A DNA stretch of 38,379 bases from an uncultured Desulfobulbaceae bacterium (GCA_937132035.1 CAKZOA010000401.1:1-38379); one strand, 5' to 3'; shown: positions 1-10,413, counted from the first letter of the stretch. Numbers and translations: made by a program. The notes: generated from the letters alone by a model not told the origin.

Positions 1-648
1 GCCCTGATGCCTCTGCAGATTCAGCCGAAATTTCTGCGGGCCATTCAGGAAGGAGAGGGTACGAGGTTGGGAAGCAGCAATGTCGTCAGCTACAATTTTC
101 GTCTGATCAGCGCCACCAATAAGGACTTGTCGCAGGCAGTGGAGGAGGGGACCTTCCGGGAGGATCTGTTTTTCAGACTCTTTTCCGTGGAAATCATGGT
201 GCCGCCTCTCCGGCAGAGAAAAGAGGACATTCTGCCCCTGGCTATTCAGTTCCTGGACGAGACCAATAAGGTTTTTAGTAAGAGGGTGGCCGGCTTTTCC
301 ACGGAGATACTGGAACTTTTTGAGAGATACAGCTGGCCCGGCAATGTGCGCCAGCTGCGTAAAGAGGTGGAGAGGCTGGTCGCCTTGACCACCGATGGGG
401 AGCTGATCTATGCCGACAAGTGCTCACGCGAACTGTTGAGTTTTTATCGGACCATAGACCCAGATGCCGCCGGAATAAAGAAGCCTCTGAGCATACCCGA
501 CCATGTCCGCAGGCTGGAGGTGGAGTTGATCGGCAGGGCTTTGAAGAAGACCGAGGGCAACAAGTCCAGGGCCGCCGAACTCTTGAACATAACCAGACAG
601 GGCTTGTTGAAGAAGATCAAGCGCTACGGTCTCGGGAAAACCATATAG
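1..648 (+). CDS. Sigma-54-dependent transcriptional regulator, C-terminal part (AAA+ end plus Fis-type HTH); 5' end outside window
   Basis: Frame is open from base 1. FREDLFFRL, VPPLRQRKEDI, YSWPGNVRQLRKEVERL and C-terminal ALKKTEGNKSRAAELLNITRQGLLKKIKRYGL are typical of bEBPs. Confidence 0.93.
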   Translation, partial: ALMPLQIQPKFLRAIQEGEGTRLGSSNVVSYNFRLISATNKDLSQAVEEGTFREDLFFRLFSVEIMVPPLRQRKEDILPLAIQFLDETNKVFSKRVAGFSTEILELFERYSWPGNVRQLRKEVERLVALTTDGELIYADKCSRELLSFYRTIDPDAAGIKKPLSIPDHVRRLEVELIGRALKKTEGNKSRAAELLNITRQGLLKKIKRYGLGKTI

Positions 649-667
649 AGCAGAAGGGGATATCTTC

Positions 668-1014
668 TCAGCCAGACTGCAGTGGTTGCCGCTGAAACAC
701 TGGTGCGGATGGCTGCGCTTCCTCCTTCTCGAAAAAACCATCGGCCTCATCTGTCAAAACGAGAGTGCCTTCGGTCTGGATCAGGCCGAGTTTCACCAGG
801 CGGGCGTGCAGCGGCTTCAAGCTCGCAGGGGCAGTACCTGCAATCCTGGCAATATGCGGAATTGATGCGAAAGTGAACGCCTGCCATTGAAGATGATCAG
901 CACCTTTAACTCCCGGCGGCTGAAAATGGTAGGTGCGAGATGGTAACGTCCTGTCTGGGGTAGATGGCCGTGGAAAAGCTGTCCCGGACTCATTGTCTCT
1001 CCTCTTTTAACCAC
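668..1014 (-). pseudogene. Small winged-helix/HTH-like protein interrupted by a -1 frameshift (or sequencing error)
   Basis: Frame 1 gives MVKRGETMSPGQLFHGHLPQTGRYHLAPTIFSRRELKVLIIFNG. Continuing in the -1 frame gives QAFTFASIPHIARIAGTAPASLKPLHARLVKLGLIQTEGTLVLTDEADGFFEKEEAQ..., ending at a stop at 668-670. The join reads as one wHTH-like protein. Confidence 0.4.
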
Positions 1015-1478
1015 ATTGCAACTCTAGGTGGGGTCTCATTTCAGGCCAATATTGATCATGCATGGCGAAACAGGTTGATTTTCGCAGAAAAACACTGGGA
1101 AGAACCAGTCCCCATCGTTCTTCCCAGAAAAAGACAACCAGTTTGTGACCACCGTACTCCTGAAACCATATCGGGAGGACCGTCGGCAGTGAAAATCAAA
1201 AAAACAGCTACGGCCAGAGTTCAGCAAAAAAAACATTCCATCGAGGTCAGGTGGTCCGATCAACGGAGCTTGTGCAGCAAGACCTGCCGTTACGGTGTCG
1301 ACATAATCGGCGATTGATATTGACGCCGCCCAGGGAAAACGATAGGCTTTTGCCAGCATGCAGCCTACAGGCGGTTGCAAAGACATGGGCACGGGCGAAC
1401 AGCGACACCTGTTGAGAGCAGGTGCCGGAAAGCGTCACTATTCTTGCTTAAAGACGGGTGTAAAAAAAGGAGAAGGAA

Positions 1479-2045
1479 ATGAAAAAGACAGTGGTTCTCA
1501 TGGCCAGTCCCAGGCTGCAGTCCAATACGGATATCCTGGCGAATAAAGCTATCGACGGCATTCGCGGCGATGGAGCCGAAGAACATCAGATCGACAAATT
1601 CGACCTGGTGGAGATGCAGGAATATGTCTGTGTAGCCTGTGGCCAGTGCCGGCAAGCCGGCGAGTGTCTGGAATATCCGGAGATAAACCATGTCCTTGAA
1701 AAAATAGCGGCGGCCGACGGTCTGGTCCTGGCGACACCTACCTGGTGGCTCGGGCCTTCGAGCTATCTCAAGATTTTCATAGATCACTGGGGCGCCTTTC
1801 TCCGACCGGATTACAGTTCGCGCATAGCCGGAAAAAAGGCTCTTATCCTTGCCTGCTGTGGAAACCCCGAGGTCAATCTGGCGGAAAAAGTCTGTGATGA
1901 CCTGAAGCAGATTGTCGATTTTCTCGGCCTGGAGGTGAGAGGAATGCTTGGGGTCAAGGGGGTAAATGAGTTTGGCGCCGTCGTTCGCGACGACATTGCA
2001 CTGGAAAAAGCCTTTACTCTGGGCGCCACCCTCTATAGCACATAG
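1479..2045 (+). CDS. Flavodoxin-fold NAD(P)H-dependent FMN reductase / iron-sulfur flavoprotein family
   Basis: SD AAGGAGAAGGAA before ATG; MASPRLQSNTDILANKAIDGI start; Cys motif CVACGQCRQAGEC; TPTWWLGPSSYLKIFIDH flavodoxin motif. Confidence 0.85.
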   Translation: MKKTVVLMASPRLQSNTDILANKAIDGIRGDGAEEHQIDKFDLVEMQEYVCVACGQCRQAGECLEYPEINHVLEKIAAADGLVLATPTWWLGPSSYLKIFIDHWGAFLRPDYSSRIAGKKALILACCGNPEVNLAEKVCDDLKQIVDFLGLEVRGMLGVKGVNEFGAVVRDDIALEKAFTLGATLYST

Positions 2046-2368
2046 AAGACATAGCACATTCTTCTCACTATCACGTTCGTAAGGTTTTGTATGTGTGTGC
2101 CACCCTCTCAGAAGAAACGATTTCTTTTGGCACCGGCTGCCGGGCAGAGGAAATGACAACCCTGTCTTCCTGACACGAAGTACGCTCTCAAGGTGGTCCA
2201 AGTCTGGAAAAGGAATAGGGTTTTTCAATATGGCCTCTCAATAAGGCCTTGCGATATGCGGGGATTGTGTGCTACTAACAGAAGATGCACATTCGGCAAA
2301 GAGATCGTGCCGCGGATAGTTACCAGGGGGATATATCCCCAAAAGCTCTTTTAATTGTGGAGGGAACA

Positions 2369-3397
2369 ATGCGCTATCTTAAAGGATTTGTAGTTGGCTG
2401 TACCCTGCTTGTGTCTTCAGCAAGTCTTGTCTTTGCTGGCAATGGAGATACCCTCAAAGATGTCAAAGACAAAGGATTTATACAGGTTGGCGTCAACGGC
2501 GATCTCTTTGGTTTTGGCAAAGCGGATCAAAAAGGCGAATGGAAAGGTCTCGATGTTGATACAGCCCGCGCCATTGCCACGGCCGTTTTTGGCGACTATA
2601 AGGACCGTATCCGCTATACTCCTCTGACAGCGAAAACCCGCTTTACCGCTCTTCAGTCCAAGGAAATTGACCTGCTCACCAGAAACGCCACTCAGACGCT
2701 GGGAAGAGACACTGCCCTCGGCCTCGACTTTGCCCAAGTCAATTATTACGACGGACAGGGCTTTATGATACCCAAGGAACTTGGTATCAAGAGCGCCAAG
2801 GAACTCGACGGAGCGACGGTATGCGTCCTGCCTGGAACCACCACCGAACAGAATGCCGCCGACTTTTTCCGCTCCAGTAATATGGACTGGAAAACGGTTA
2901 CCATCGAATCCACCGCCGAGCTTTCTCAGGCGTTTTTCGCCGGCCGGTGTGACGTTATGACCTCGGACTCATCGCAGCTCGCCGGTATCAGGGCCAGTGC
3001 GCCCCAGCCGGATAAGTATATGATCCTGCCGGAAATAATTTCCAAGGAACCTCTGGCTCCAGCCGTCCGTCACGGCGATAACCAGTGGAAGGACATTGTC
3101 AACTACGCCGTCCTCGCCCTGATCAACGCCGAAGAACTTGGCATCAACTCCGAGAACGTTGATGAGATGCTCAACAGCAAGGATCCGAAGATTCAGCGCT
3201 TTCTGGGAGCAACGCCCGGTAATGGCGCAGCTCTCGGTCTAGATGAGAAATTTGCCTACAATATCATTAAAAAAGTCGGCAACTACGGAGAAATATTCGA
3301 GCGCAACGTTGGCGTCAACACGCCGCTTGGACTGGAGCGTGGCCTCAATGCATTGTGGACCAACGGCGGACTCATGTATTCCCCTCCGTTCAAATAG
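2369..3397 (+). CDS. aapJ: General/polar L-amino acid ABC transporter substrate-binding protein (AapJ/BztA-like)
   Basis: Signal peptide MRYLKGFVVGCTLLVSSASLVFA; DVDTARAIATAVFGD, LLTRNATQTLGRDT and DVMTSDSSQLAGIR are typical of AapJ. Followed by permease and ATPase genes. Confidence 0.9.
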   Translation: MRYLKGFVVGCTLLVSSASLVFAGNGDTLKDVKDKGFIQVGVNGDLFGFGKADQKGEWKGLDVDTARAIATAVFGDYKDRIRYTPLTAKTRFTALQSKEIDLLTRNATQTLGRDTALGLDFAQVNYYDGQGFMIPKELGIKSAKELDGATVCVLPGTTTEQNAADFFRSSNMDWKTVTIESTAELSQAFFAGRCDVMTSDSSQLAGIRASAPQPDKYMILPEIISKEPLAPAVRHGDNQWKDIVNYAVLALINAEELGINSENVDEMLNSKDPKIQRFLGATPGNGAALGLDEKFAYNIIKKVGNYGEIFERNVGVNTPLGLERGLNALWTNGGLMYSPPFK

Positions 3398-3433
3398 ACA
3401 TTTTCTCTTCCGGGTTACGGTGAAAAACCAGTG

Positions 3434-3485
3434 AAAAAAACCCATTCCGGGCTGATTGCAGCACCTCTTCGGAATGGGTTTTTTT
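3434..3485 (+). terminator. Rho-independent terminator/attenuator between aapJ and aapQ
   Basis: Perfect 16-bp inverted repeat AAAAAAACCCATTCCG (3434-3449) / CGGAATGGGTTTTTTT (3470-3485) ending in a T tract. Confidence 0.85.
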
Positions 3486-3623
3486 GATTGACCCGGCCCG
3501 CACGAGCATCTCTTCAGGGCGGGAGGCACGGACGCAGCCGGCGGAACAGGTCGTCACAGTTTCCGCGGAGCGTCGTCCATGACCTGCCAATGATTGTTCT
3601 CTGCGAATAGTTGAGTGCCTCTT

Positions 3624-4805
3624 ATGGCTGAAGCGAATACCGTCACCGGCAAAAGGACCTACTTCTGGAACGACGAAAAAACCAGGGGCGTACTCTATCA
3701 GATCGTCACCGCCGCCCTGGTGGCATTTATCGGCTATTACCTGATCTCCAACGTCCAGCATAATATGGAGAGACAATCGATAGCCAGCGGCTTCGGCTTT
3801 CTCGACCAGGAGGCTGCCTTTGAAATCGGTGAAACCCCCATCGAATATTCTGCGGCCGACACCTATGGCCGGGCCCTGATCGTCGGAGTGATCAACACCC
3901 TCAAGGTTTCCGTTGTCGGCATGATCCTGACGACCATTCTCGGAACCTTCATCGGCGTCTGCAGTCTGTCGTCCAACTGGCTGATTTCCCGATTCGGCAA
4001 TGCCTATGTCGAACTCTTTCAAAATATTCCGGTCCTTCTGCAGCTTTTTTTCTTCTACGCCCTGTTTTATGAGGCCTTTCCCGGCCCCCGTCAGGCCCTG
4101 ACACCGCTGACGGGAATTTTTCTCTCCAATAGGGGCATCGATTTCGGCGTACCGGCAGCCCATTATGCCTGGTCGGCAATGGGCACCGCCTTCCTCATCG
4201 CCTGCGTGGCCTCCGCTGGTATTATCAAATGGGCCAGGAGACGCCAGGAGAAGACCGGCAGGCAGTTTCCCGTGGCTTCGGTCAGCCTGGCATTGGTTAT
4301 CATTTTACCGTTTCTGACCTGGCTTGGCTGCGGAGCGCCGATGGCCATGGATGTGCCGGTTCTCAAGGGGTTCAACTTCAAGGGCGGGGTCAATATCAGT
4401 CCCGAGTTTTCGGCGCTGCTGGTGGGCCTGGTGCTCTACACCGCCGCCTTCGTCGCCCAGATCGTGCGTGCGGGCATACAGTCCATCAGCACTGGTCAGA
4501 CCGAGGCGGCCATGTCCATCGGACTCAAGTCCAAACACTTGATGATGCTGGTTATCTTCCCTCAGGCACTGCGGGTCATCGTCCCTCCCCTTACCTCTCA
4601 GCTTCTCAATCTCACCAAAAACAGTTCTTTGGCCGTGGCCATCGGCTATCCTGATTTCGTCCAGGTAGCTGGAACGACGATCAACCAAACCGGCCAGGCG
4701 GTTGAGGGTGTGGCCCTGATGATGCTGGTCTACCTCAGTTGCAGTCTGCTGACCTCGGCCTTCATGAACTGGTACAATAAGAAAATTGCCATTATCGAAC
4801 GGTGA
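3624..4805 (+). CDS. aapQ: Amino acid ABC transporter permease (AapQ/BztB-like)
   Basis: Multiple TM segments; permease motifs YVELFQNIPVLLQLFFFYALF and EAAMSIGLKSKHLMMLVIFPQALRVIVPPLTSQLLNLTKNSSLA. Alternative GTG start at 3615. Confidence 0.9.
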   Translation: MAEANTVTGKRTYFWNDEKTRGVLYQIVTAALVAFIGYYLISNVQHNMERQSIASGFGFLDQEAAFEIGETPIEYSAADTYGRALIVGVINTLKVSVVGMILTTILGTFIGVCSLSSNWLISRFGNAYVELFQNIPVLLQLFFFYALFYEAFPGPRQALTPLTGIFLSNRGIDFGVPAAHYAWSAMGTAFLIACVASAGIIKWARRRQEKTGRQFPVASVSLALVIILPFLTWLGCGAPMAMDVPVLKGFNFKGGVNISPEFSALLVGLVLYTAAFVAQIVRAGIQSISTGQTEAAMSIGLKSKHLMMLVIFPQALRVIVPPLTSQLLNLTKNSSLAVAIGYPDFVQVAGTTINQTGQAVEGVALMMLVYLSCSLLTSAFMNWYNKKIAIIER

Positions 4806-5905
4806 TTATGACTACATCGCAGCCCCAGACCGAAGCCGTCAAGCCGCCTCTGACCAACGTCGGTGTCCTTGGCTGGATCAGGAACAATTTGTTTAACGGC
4901 TATTTCAACTCCCTGGCCACCATCCTCATTGTTCTGGCGCTATGGCAGCTGGTTCCCGATTTTATCCAGTGGGCCTTCATCGACAGCGTCTGGTTCACAT
5001 CCGGCAAGGAATGCCATCAGGCCCAGGGGGCCTGCTGGTCGGTGGTAACCCAGAATATCAGGTTCAACATTTTCGGTTACTACCCCTACGAGGAGCAGTG
5101 GCGGCCATTGCTGGCGATGATCATTCTCGTGGGGATGCTGTTCTACAGCCGTGACTGGAAGAGATGGAGCCGCCGTCTCGGCTACCTCTGGCTGGCGGCA
5201 CTTTTCGTCATGGGCGTGTTGATGAAGGGCGGCCTTTTCGGACTGATGCCCGTGGAGTCGACCAAGTGGAGTGGCCTGCCGCTTACCCTGCTGCTGTCGT
5301 TTTTCGGCATTCTCGCCTCCTATCCCCTGGGGGTGGTCCTGGCCCTGGGGAGACAGTCGAGCCTGCCGATCATCAAGGCCTTCTGTGTGGTCTATATCGA
5401 ACTCATCCGCGGCGTGCCGCTGATTACGCTGCTGTTTATGTCGTCGGTGATGTTCCCGCTGTTTCTGCCCGAGGGGGTGACCATCGACAAGGTCCTGCGG
5501 GCGCAAATGGCCATCATCTTGTTTACCGCGGCCTATATCGCCGAGGTCGTTCGCGGCGGTCTGCAGGCCCTGAACACCGGCCAGTACGAGGCGGCAGAAT
5601 CACTGGGTCTCACCTACTGGCAGAAAATGCGTCTGATCATCCTGCCGCAGGCCCTGAAAATTGTCATCCCGCCCACCGTCGGTGTTTTGATATCGGCTTT
5701 CAAGGATACATCCCTGGTAGTAATTATCGCCCTCTATGATATACTCAACACCACCAAGTCGATACTCAATGTGCCGGAATGGACGGGTTTCAGCACCGAG
5801 GCATATATTTTCGTGGCGCTGATCTATTTCTTCTGCTGCTATGCCATGTCCACATACAGCAGAACCATCGAAAAGCAGCTTGAATACACATCCAACATCA
5901 AATAA
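4802..5905 (+). CDS. aapM: Amino acid ABC transporter permease (AapM/BztC-like)
   Basis: [26 protein letters not shown] and [44 protein letters not shown]; overlaps the upstream gene by 4 bp. Confidence 0.9.
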   Translation: MIMTTSQPQTEAVKPPLTNVGVLGWIRNNLFNGYFNSLATILIVLALWQLVPDFIQWAFIDSVWFTSGKECHQAQGACWSVVTQNIRFNIFGYYPYEEQWRPLLAMIILVGMLFYSRDWKRWSRRLGYLWLAALFVMGVLMKGGLFGLMPVESTKWSGLPLTLLLSFFGILASYPLGVVLALGRQSSLPIIKAFCVVYIELIRGVPLITLLFMSSVMFPLFLPEGVTIDKVLRAQMAIILFTAAYIAEVVRGGLQALNTGQYEAAESLGLTYWQKMRLIILPQALKIVIPPTVGVLISAFKDTSLVVIIALYDILNTTKSILNVPEWTGFSTEAYIFVALIYFFCCYAMSTYSRTIEKQLEYTSNIK

Positions 5906-5936
5906 AGACGGGCTACACCATCGGGGAAGACGATCC

Positions 5937-6695
5937 ATGGAAAAGCAGGCAGAACAGGGTAACGGCCGACCGGTCATTGAAATAATCGAGATGCATAAAT
6001 GGTTTGATGATTTTCACGTTCTCAAGGACATCAATCTCCGAGTGCAGCCCCAGGAGAGAATCGTCGTCTGCGGACCCTCGGGATCGGGCAAGTCGACCAT
6101 GATTCGCTGCATCAACCGCCTGGAGGAACACCAGCGCGGCAAGATTATCGTCAACGGCACCGAACTGACCAGGGATTTGAAGAATATAGAAATTGTACGA
6201 GCCGAAGTGGGTATGGTCTTCCAGCACTTCAACCTCTTTCCCCATCTGACCATCCTCGAAAACCTGACGCTTGGGCCCATCTGGGTGAGAAAAACACCGA
6301 AGAAAGAGGCCGAAGAGCTGGCCATGCACTATCTCGAAATCGTCCATATCCCCGAGCAGGCCAATAAGTATCCCGGTCAGGTATCCGGCGGCCAGCAGCA
6401 GCGGGTCGCCATCGCCCGCAGCCTCTGCATGCGCCCCAAGATCATGCTCTTTGACGAACCCACCTCCGCACTTGATCCGGAAATGATCAAAGAGGTACTC
6501 GATGTCATGGTCGATCTCGCCAAGGAGGGTATGACCATGATCGTCGTCACCCACGAAATGGGCTTTGCCAAGACAGTGGCCGATCGGGTGATTTTTATGG
6601 ATTTTGGCGAAATTGTCGAGGAAAACGAGCCCAACGCCTTTTTCGACAATCCTCAGCACGAGCGTACCCAGCTGTTTCTCAGTCAGATTCTCTAG
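5937..6695 (+). CDS. aapP: Amino acid ABC transporter ATP-binding protein (AapP/GlnQ-like)
   Basis: Walker [10 protein letters not shown]; signature [15 protein letters not shown]; Walker [16 protein letters not shown]-loop VVTHEMGFA. Confidence 0.95.
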   Translation: MEKQAEQGNGRPVIEIIEMHKWFDDFHVLKDINLRVQPQERIVVCGPSGSGKSTMIRCINRLEEHQRGKIIVNGTELTRDLKNIEIVRAEVGMVFQHFNLFPHLTILENLTLGPIWVRKTPKKEAEELAMHYLEIVHIPEQANKYPGQVSGGQQQRVAIARSLCMRPKIMLFDEPTSALDPEMIKEVLDVMVDLAKEGMTMIVVTHEMGFAKTVADRVIFMDFGEIVEENEPNAFFDNPQHERTQLFLSQIL

Positions 6696-6773
6696 GGTCC
6701 TGGCGGAGAAAGCTCTCTTCGGGGAGTCTCACAGCGTTCACGTACCGCCGTCATCCCTAGTTTCATCCCTCGG

Positions 6774-6806
6774 GCAGGAGCGGAAACGGCAGCTTCCACT
6801 CCTGCC
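6774..6806 (+). terminator. Hairpin downstream of the aap operon (terminator-like, no strong U tract)
   Basis: GGCAGGAGcGG ... CCaCTCCTGCC inverted repeat (8 bp plus 2 bp around one mismatch) just after aapP. Confidence 0.35.
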
Positions 6807-6938
6807 GAAAACTTCTCTGTCGTTGCAGAAGAAATGCTCAGGCGCGAGTAATGCTCATATCGGAGTGTGAAAGGGACACGATTTTTGCTATAGTGGGTGA
6901 GGTGTCCAGAGTCAACCCCCCTCACAGGAACGACAGAG

Positions 6939-8102
6939 ATGAAATGCCCCAAATGCCAACATGAACAACCCCGGGCTGCAGAATGCCGCAACTGTGGCGT
7001 GATTTTCGCCAAGTATGAGGCCGTGCAAAAGCGGCGGCAGAAAGATGAAGCCCGGAAAGAAAAAGAGTCGGCTTCCGGCTCCGGCATCGCCAGGTATGTG
7101 CAGCTGGCCCTTGTGATACTGGTCGTTGCCGGCGGAATCTATTATTTCACCGGTGACGCTACAGACGATAACCTTGCCATGCCAGGATCGACATCTGAGA
7201 CTGGTATTCCGGCACCTGCCAGTAGAGGCTCAGCCGGTCTTCAGCCTGCCGGCGAACTGAATGCCGGCTCCTCCACCGCCGCGGCTTCTGCCGATAGCAT
7301 TGTTCTCTCCGGCTCCAGCCCGGTGGAGAGGGCCCGCCGGGCCACGGTCTCCATTGAAACACCCTGGGGGACCGGGTCGGGGTTTTTTATCGACAAAAAC
7401 TATATCGTCACCAACAAACACGTGGTCGAATTTGACCAGGGCGAACTCGAGAAAATCCAGCGAAAGATACAGACCAATCGACGGCTTATCGATCTTGAGG
7501 AGCAAAAAATCGCGCAAATGCGCCGGGAACTGCGAAATATGCCCAAGGGACCGGCACGGAGCCAGCTGGAAATACTCATCCGCCAGCGGCAGGAATATCT
7601 GGCCAAGGTCACAGTCAAACAGCAGCAGAACGAAGATCGTCTGGCCCGGCTGGAAAAAGACAGCGCCGCTCCCCAGATCAAGATTATTCTCGACGATGGT
7701 TCCGAACATTTTGCCGGCTATATGATCTCTTCGCCACAGTACGACCTTGCCCTGCTGGCACTGTTTTCCCACGACGGCGTCTCGCTCGAAAAGCCGCCGC
7801 CGGACAGGCCCATCCGCCAGGGAGACACGGTTTTCACCGTCGGCAGCCCGGTGGGCCTGCGGCATACGGTGACCTCGGGGGTCTTTTCCGGCTATCGTAA
7901 AAGAGAGATCGACAATCATGTCTTTTTGCAGACCGATGCAGCTATAAATCCAGGCAACAGCGGCGGACCGCTCATCGATGAATATGGCTTCGTCCACGGC
8001 GTCAACACCATGATTTTACGCGACACCGAGGGCATAGGCTTTGCCATCCCCATAGACAGGGTTTTTGAGGAGTTCAGCTCCTCGCTGCCGGCGTCCTTCT
8101 GA
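6939..8102 (+). CDS. Zinc-ribbon, single-TM trypsin-like (S1C/HtrA-type) serine protease without PDZ, with a coiled-coil insertion
   Basis: N-terminal MKCPKCQHEQPRAAECRNCGVIFAKYE zinc ribbon; TM YVQLALVILVVAGGIYYF; triad regions VTNKHVV, YDLALLAL and NPGNSGGPL. Confidence 0.88.
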   Translation: MKCPKCQHEQPRAAECRNCGVIFAKYEAVQKRRQKDEARKEKESASGSGIARYVQLALVILVVAGGIYYFTGDATDDNLAMPGSTSETGIPAPASRGSAGLQPAGELNAGSSTAAASADSIVLSGSSPVERARRATVSIETPWGTGSGFFIDKNYIVTNKHVVEFDQGELEKIQRKIQTNRRLIDLEEQKIAQMRRELRNMPKGPARSQLEILIRQRQEYLAKVTVKQQQNEDRLARLEKDSAAPQIKIILDDGSEHFAGYMISSPQYDLALLALFSHDGVSLEKPPPDRPIRQGDTVFTVGSPVGLRHTVTSGVFSGYRKREIDNHVFLQTDAAINPGNSGGPLIDEYGFVHGVNTMILRDTEGIGFAIPIDRVFEEFSSSLPASF

Positions 8103-8173
8103 GCTCAGTTGCTCTGCTTCGTTTTTCCCTTCGGGCAATCTCAACTACCATCTCAACTGGTGAAAGTATCGGC

Positions 8174-8665
8174 TCAGCGCTGCGGCGGAATTTCAAAAAC
8201 GCCCCTTTCCCGGTTCTTAATCACCTCCTCCGGAGTGAAAATGCGGCCGTTCATGCAGATATAGATACCCTCGGGAAGGGCCTGCACCGCACCTATGGCG
8301 CAGGCGATGTTGAAGGGTGCATCGCTGGATCTGAACCGTGCCGGGGCCATGGAGCCGGTGAGCACCACGACCTTGCCCCGTATGGATTGGAGATGACGGG
8401 CGGTATCGGCCATGGTATCGGTGCCGTGGGTGAGGATGATAAGACGGTTTTCTTCGCCGTCGATGGCCCGGTACAGAGTGTCCCGGTCCTCGTCGGTGAG
8501 TTCGAGGCTGTCTTTTTTCAGTATAATCTTGCTCTCATGGCGAAAGGTCACATTGCCTTCGGCGAGTATCTCATCGAGGATGGGTTCGCCCACCTGGTAA
8601 TCGCTTTGAGCATCGAAGTAGATTTTGTCTATGGTGCCGCCTGCCGTGTAAAAAACTATTTTCAT
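8174..8665 (-). CDS. Asparaginase N-terminal-domain-only protein (163 aa)
   Basis: FYTAGGTIDKIYFDA and LTHGTDTMADTARHL match the two asparaginase signatures; no C-terminal domain. Confidence 0.85.
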   Translation of the reverse strand: MKIVFYTAGGTIDKIYFDAQSDYQVGEPILDEILAEGNVTFRHESKIILKKDSLELTDEDRDTLYRAIDGEENRLIILTHGTDTMADTARHLQSIRGKVVVLTGSMAPARFRSSDAPFNIACAIGAVQALPEGIYICMNGRIFTPEEVIKNRERGVFEIPPQR

Positions 8666-8741
8666 ATTCTCTCCTTCAGGGCAATAATCGTCCTGGCGGT
8701 ATTCGCCCCTGCCTGCTCAACAGATACCTGCAAGAGCGCGA

Positions 8742-9506
8742 TTAGTCCTTGCCGTTGAAATCATACTCTTCCAGCTGCCAGTCGTCCCTGAGTTGAAAAA
8801 TACCTTCGTGGTTGGTTTTATCCAGATGAATGGGGGTTACCGAGACATGATTGCGGGAGACGGCATAGATGTCGGTATCGGTGGCGGAATCGGTTACCGG
8901 TGAACCGCCGCCGATCCAATAGAGCTTTCTGCCCCAGGGATCGCGGGTTTCCTGGATGGCGTCGCGCCAGAATCTCCTCCCCTGGCGGGTGACCCGCAGG
9001 CCGTTGATCGTACCGGTGGCGGGAATGTTGATATTGAGCAGCGTGTTTTCGGGAAGGCCTTTTTGCAGAACCACTGCGGCCAGGCGGGCGGTAATTTCGG
9101 CGGCCCGTTCGAAGTCGGCGGTTTTTTCAGCCATGGAGACTGCCAGTGAGGGTACTGCATTCATGGTCCCTTCGACGGCCGCCGAGACCGTTCCAGAATA
9201 GGATATATCGTCACCGAGATTAGGGCCGTTGTTGATGCCAGAAACCAGCAGATCCGGTGCATGGTCCAGTATCTTCTGCAGAGCCAGAGCGACGCAGTCC
9301 GTTGGAGTGCCGTCGATGGCGATGATGTCGGTGTCGATTTCTTTGAGGCGCAGCGGCCGGTGCATGGTCAGCGAATGTGACACGGCCGATTTGTCGCGGT
9401 CAGGGGCGACCATGATGACGCGGCCGACTTTTTTGAGGGCGGTGTGAAGGTGGCGGATGCCACCACTGTCGAAGCCGTCGTCATTGGTTAATAAGATGGT
9501 TGTCAT
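8742..9506 (-). CDS. surE: 5'/3'-nucleotidase SurE
   Basis: ILLTNDDGFDSGGIRHL, VVMVAPDRDKSAVSHSLT-like motif, DLLVSGINNGPNLGDDISYSGTVSAAVEG. Confidence 0.95.
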   Translation of the reverse strand: MTTILLTNDDGFDSGGIRHLHTALKKVGRVIMVAPDRDKSAVSHSLTMHRPLRLKEIDTDIIAIDGTPTDCVALALQKILDHAPDLLVSGINNGPNLGDDISYSGTVSAAVEGTMNAVPSLAVSMAEKTADFERAAEITARLAAVVLQKGLPENTLLNINIPATGTINGLRVTRQGRRFWRDAIQETRDPWGRKLYWIGGGSPVTDSATDTDIYAVSRNHVSVTPIHLDKTNHEGIFQLRDDWQLEEYDFNGKD

Positions 9507-10396
9507 TGTACCTCTCCTGTGTGGATTGTGTCGGCGGTCTGCCAGAAGGCCTCGACCACCGGATTGTGCATGTTTTTTTCAAGAGTACAGACACCGACGG
9601 AGAAGGGCTTGAGCTCCGGAGCGGCGGTGAGCGTCCTGACTGAGGTTTTTAAAGGGCTGTTGGCCAGCACCAGTTCGGGGATGATGCCGATGCCGAATCC
9701 CATGCTGACCAGGGTGATGATGGCCTCGTTGCCGGCGACCTGGGAGTAGATGTTGGGGGTGAGCCGCTCCTGCCTGAACCAGGCCTCGGCCCTGGTACGG
9801 CTCAGGCCCCGTTCGGCCAGGATCAGTGGTGTCTTTTGCCAGTCAATGTCGCCGTCCTCGTCGACAGAGGCCTGGGAAAAGCCGGAGGCAGCGATGAACA
9901 GAAGCGGAGTTTCGATGATTTTTTTAAACTTCAGGCCTCTGGGAAGCTCGTCGGGGAGGGCGGCAATGCAGATATCCGCCTCTGCTCCCTTGAGTTTGTC
10001 AATCGCCACCGCCGCATCGCCGGTCTGCAAATTGATATGGATGTCGGCAAAGTCTTTGCTGAACCGCTCGAGAAGAGCAGGGAGAATACTGAGAATGGCG
10101 GTCACCGAGCAGTAGAGACTGAGTTCCCCGCGCAGGCTGGCGCCGCTGCCAAGATCCATCTGCAGACTGTTCCAGCGTTGGAGGACGTCGTCGGCGTAGG
10201 CTGAAAAAAGCGTTCCGGCCCTGGTCAGGCTGACCGAGCGCTGGTTGCGGTCAAAGAGCCTTTTACCAAGCTCGTCCTCGAGGCGCTGGATGGTGCGGGT
10301 CAGCCCCGAGGGTGAAATATTGCACGCCCGGCTGGTTCTGCCGTAGTGAAGTGTTGCCGCCAGGTGCTTGAAAAGCTTCAGGTCGCGAATATTCAT
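9503..10396 (-). CDS. ilvY: LysR-family activator, IlvY-like
   Basis: [58 protein letters not shown] LysR HTH; divergent from ilvC. Confidence 0.9.
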   Translation of the reverse strand: MNIRDLKLFKHLAATLHYGRTSRACNISPSGLTRTIQRLEDELGKRLFDRNQRSVSLTRAGTLFSAYADDVLQRWNSLQMDLGSGASLRGELSLYCSVTAILSILPALLERFSKDFADIHINLQTGDAAVAIDKLKGAEADICIAALPDELPRGLKFKKIIETPLLFIAASGFSQASVDEDGDIDWQKTPLILAERGLSRTRAEAWFRQERLTPNIYSQVAGNEAIITLVSMGFGIGIIPELVLANSPLKTSVRTLTAAPELKPFSVGVCTLEKNMHNPVVEAFWQTADTIHTGEVQ

Positions 10397-10413
10397 GAGA
10401 GTGGTATACCCGA

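Noticed and set aside
1036-1478. Possible CDS/ferredoxin remnant (plus SIEVRWSDQRSLCSKTC; minus AKAYRFPWAASISIADYVDTV)
   Set aside because: Weak resemblance only, stops in all frames across the region, no SD or coherent domain.
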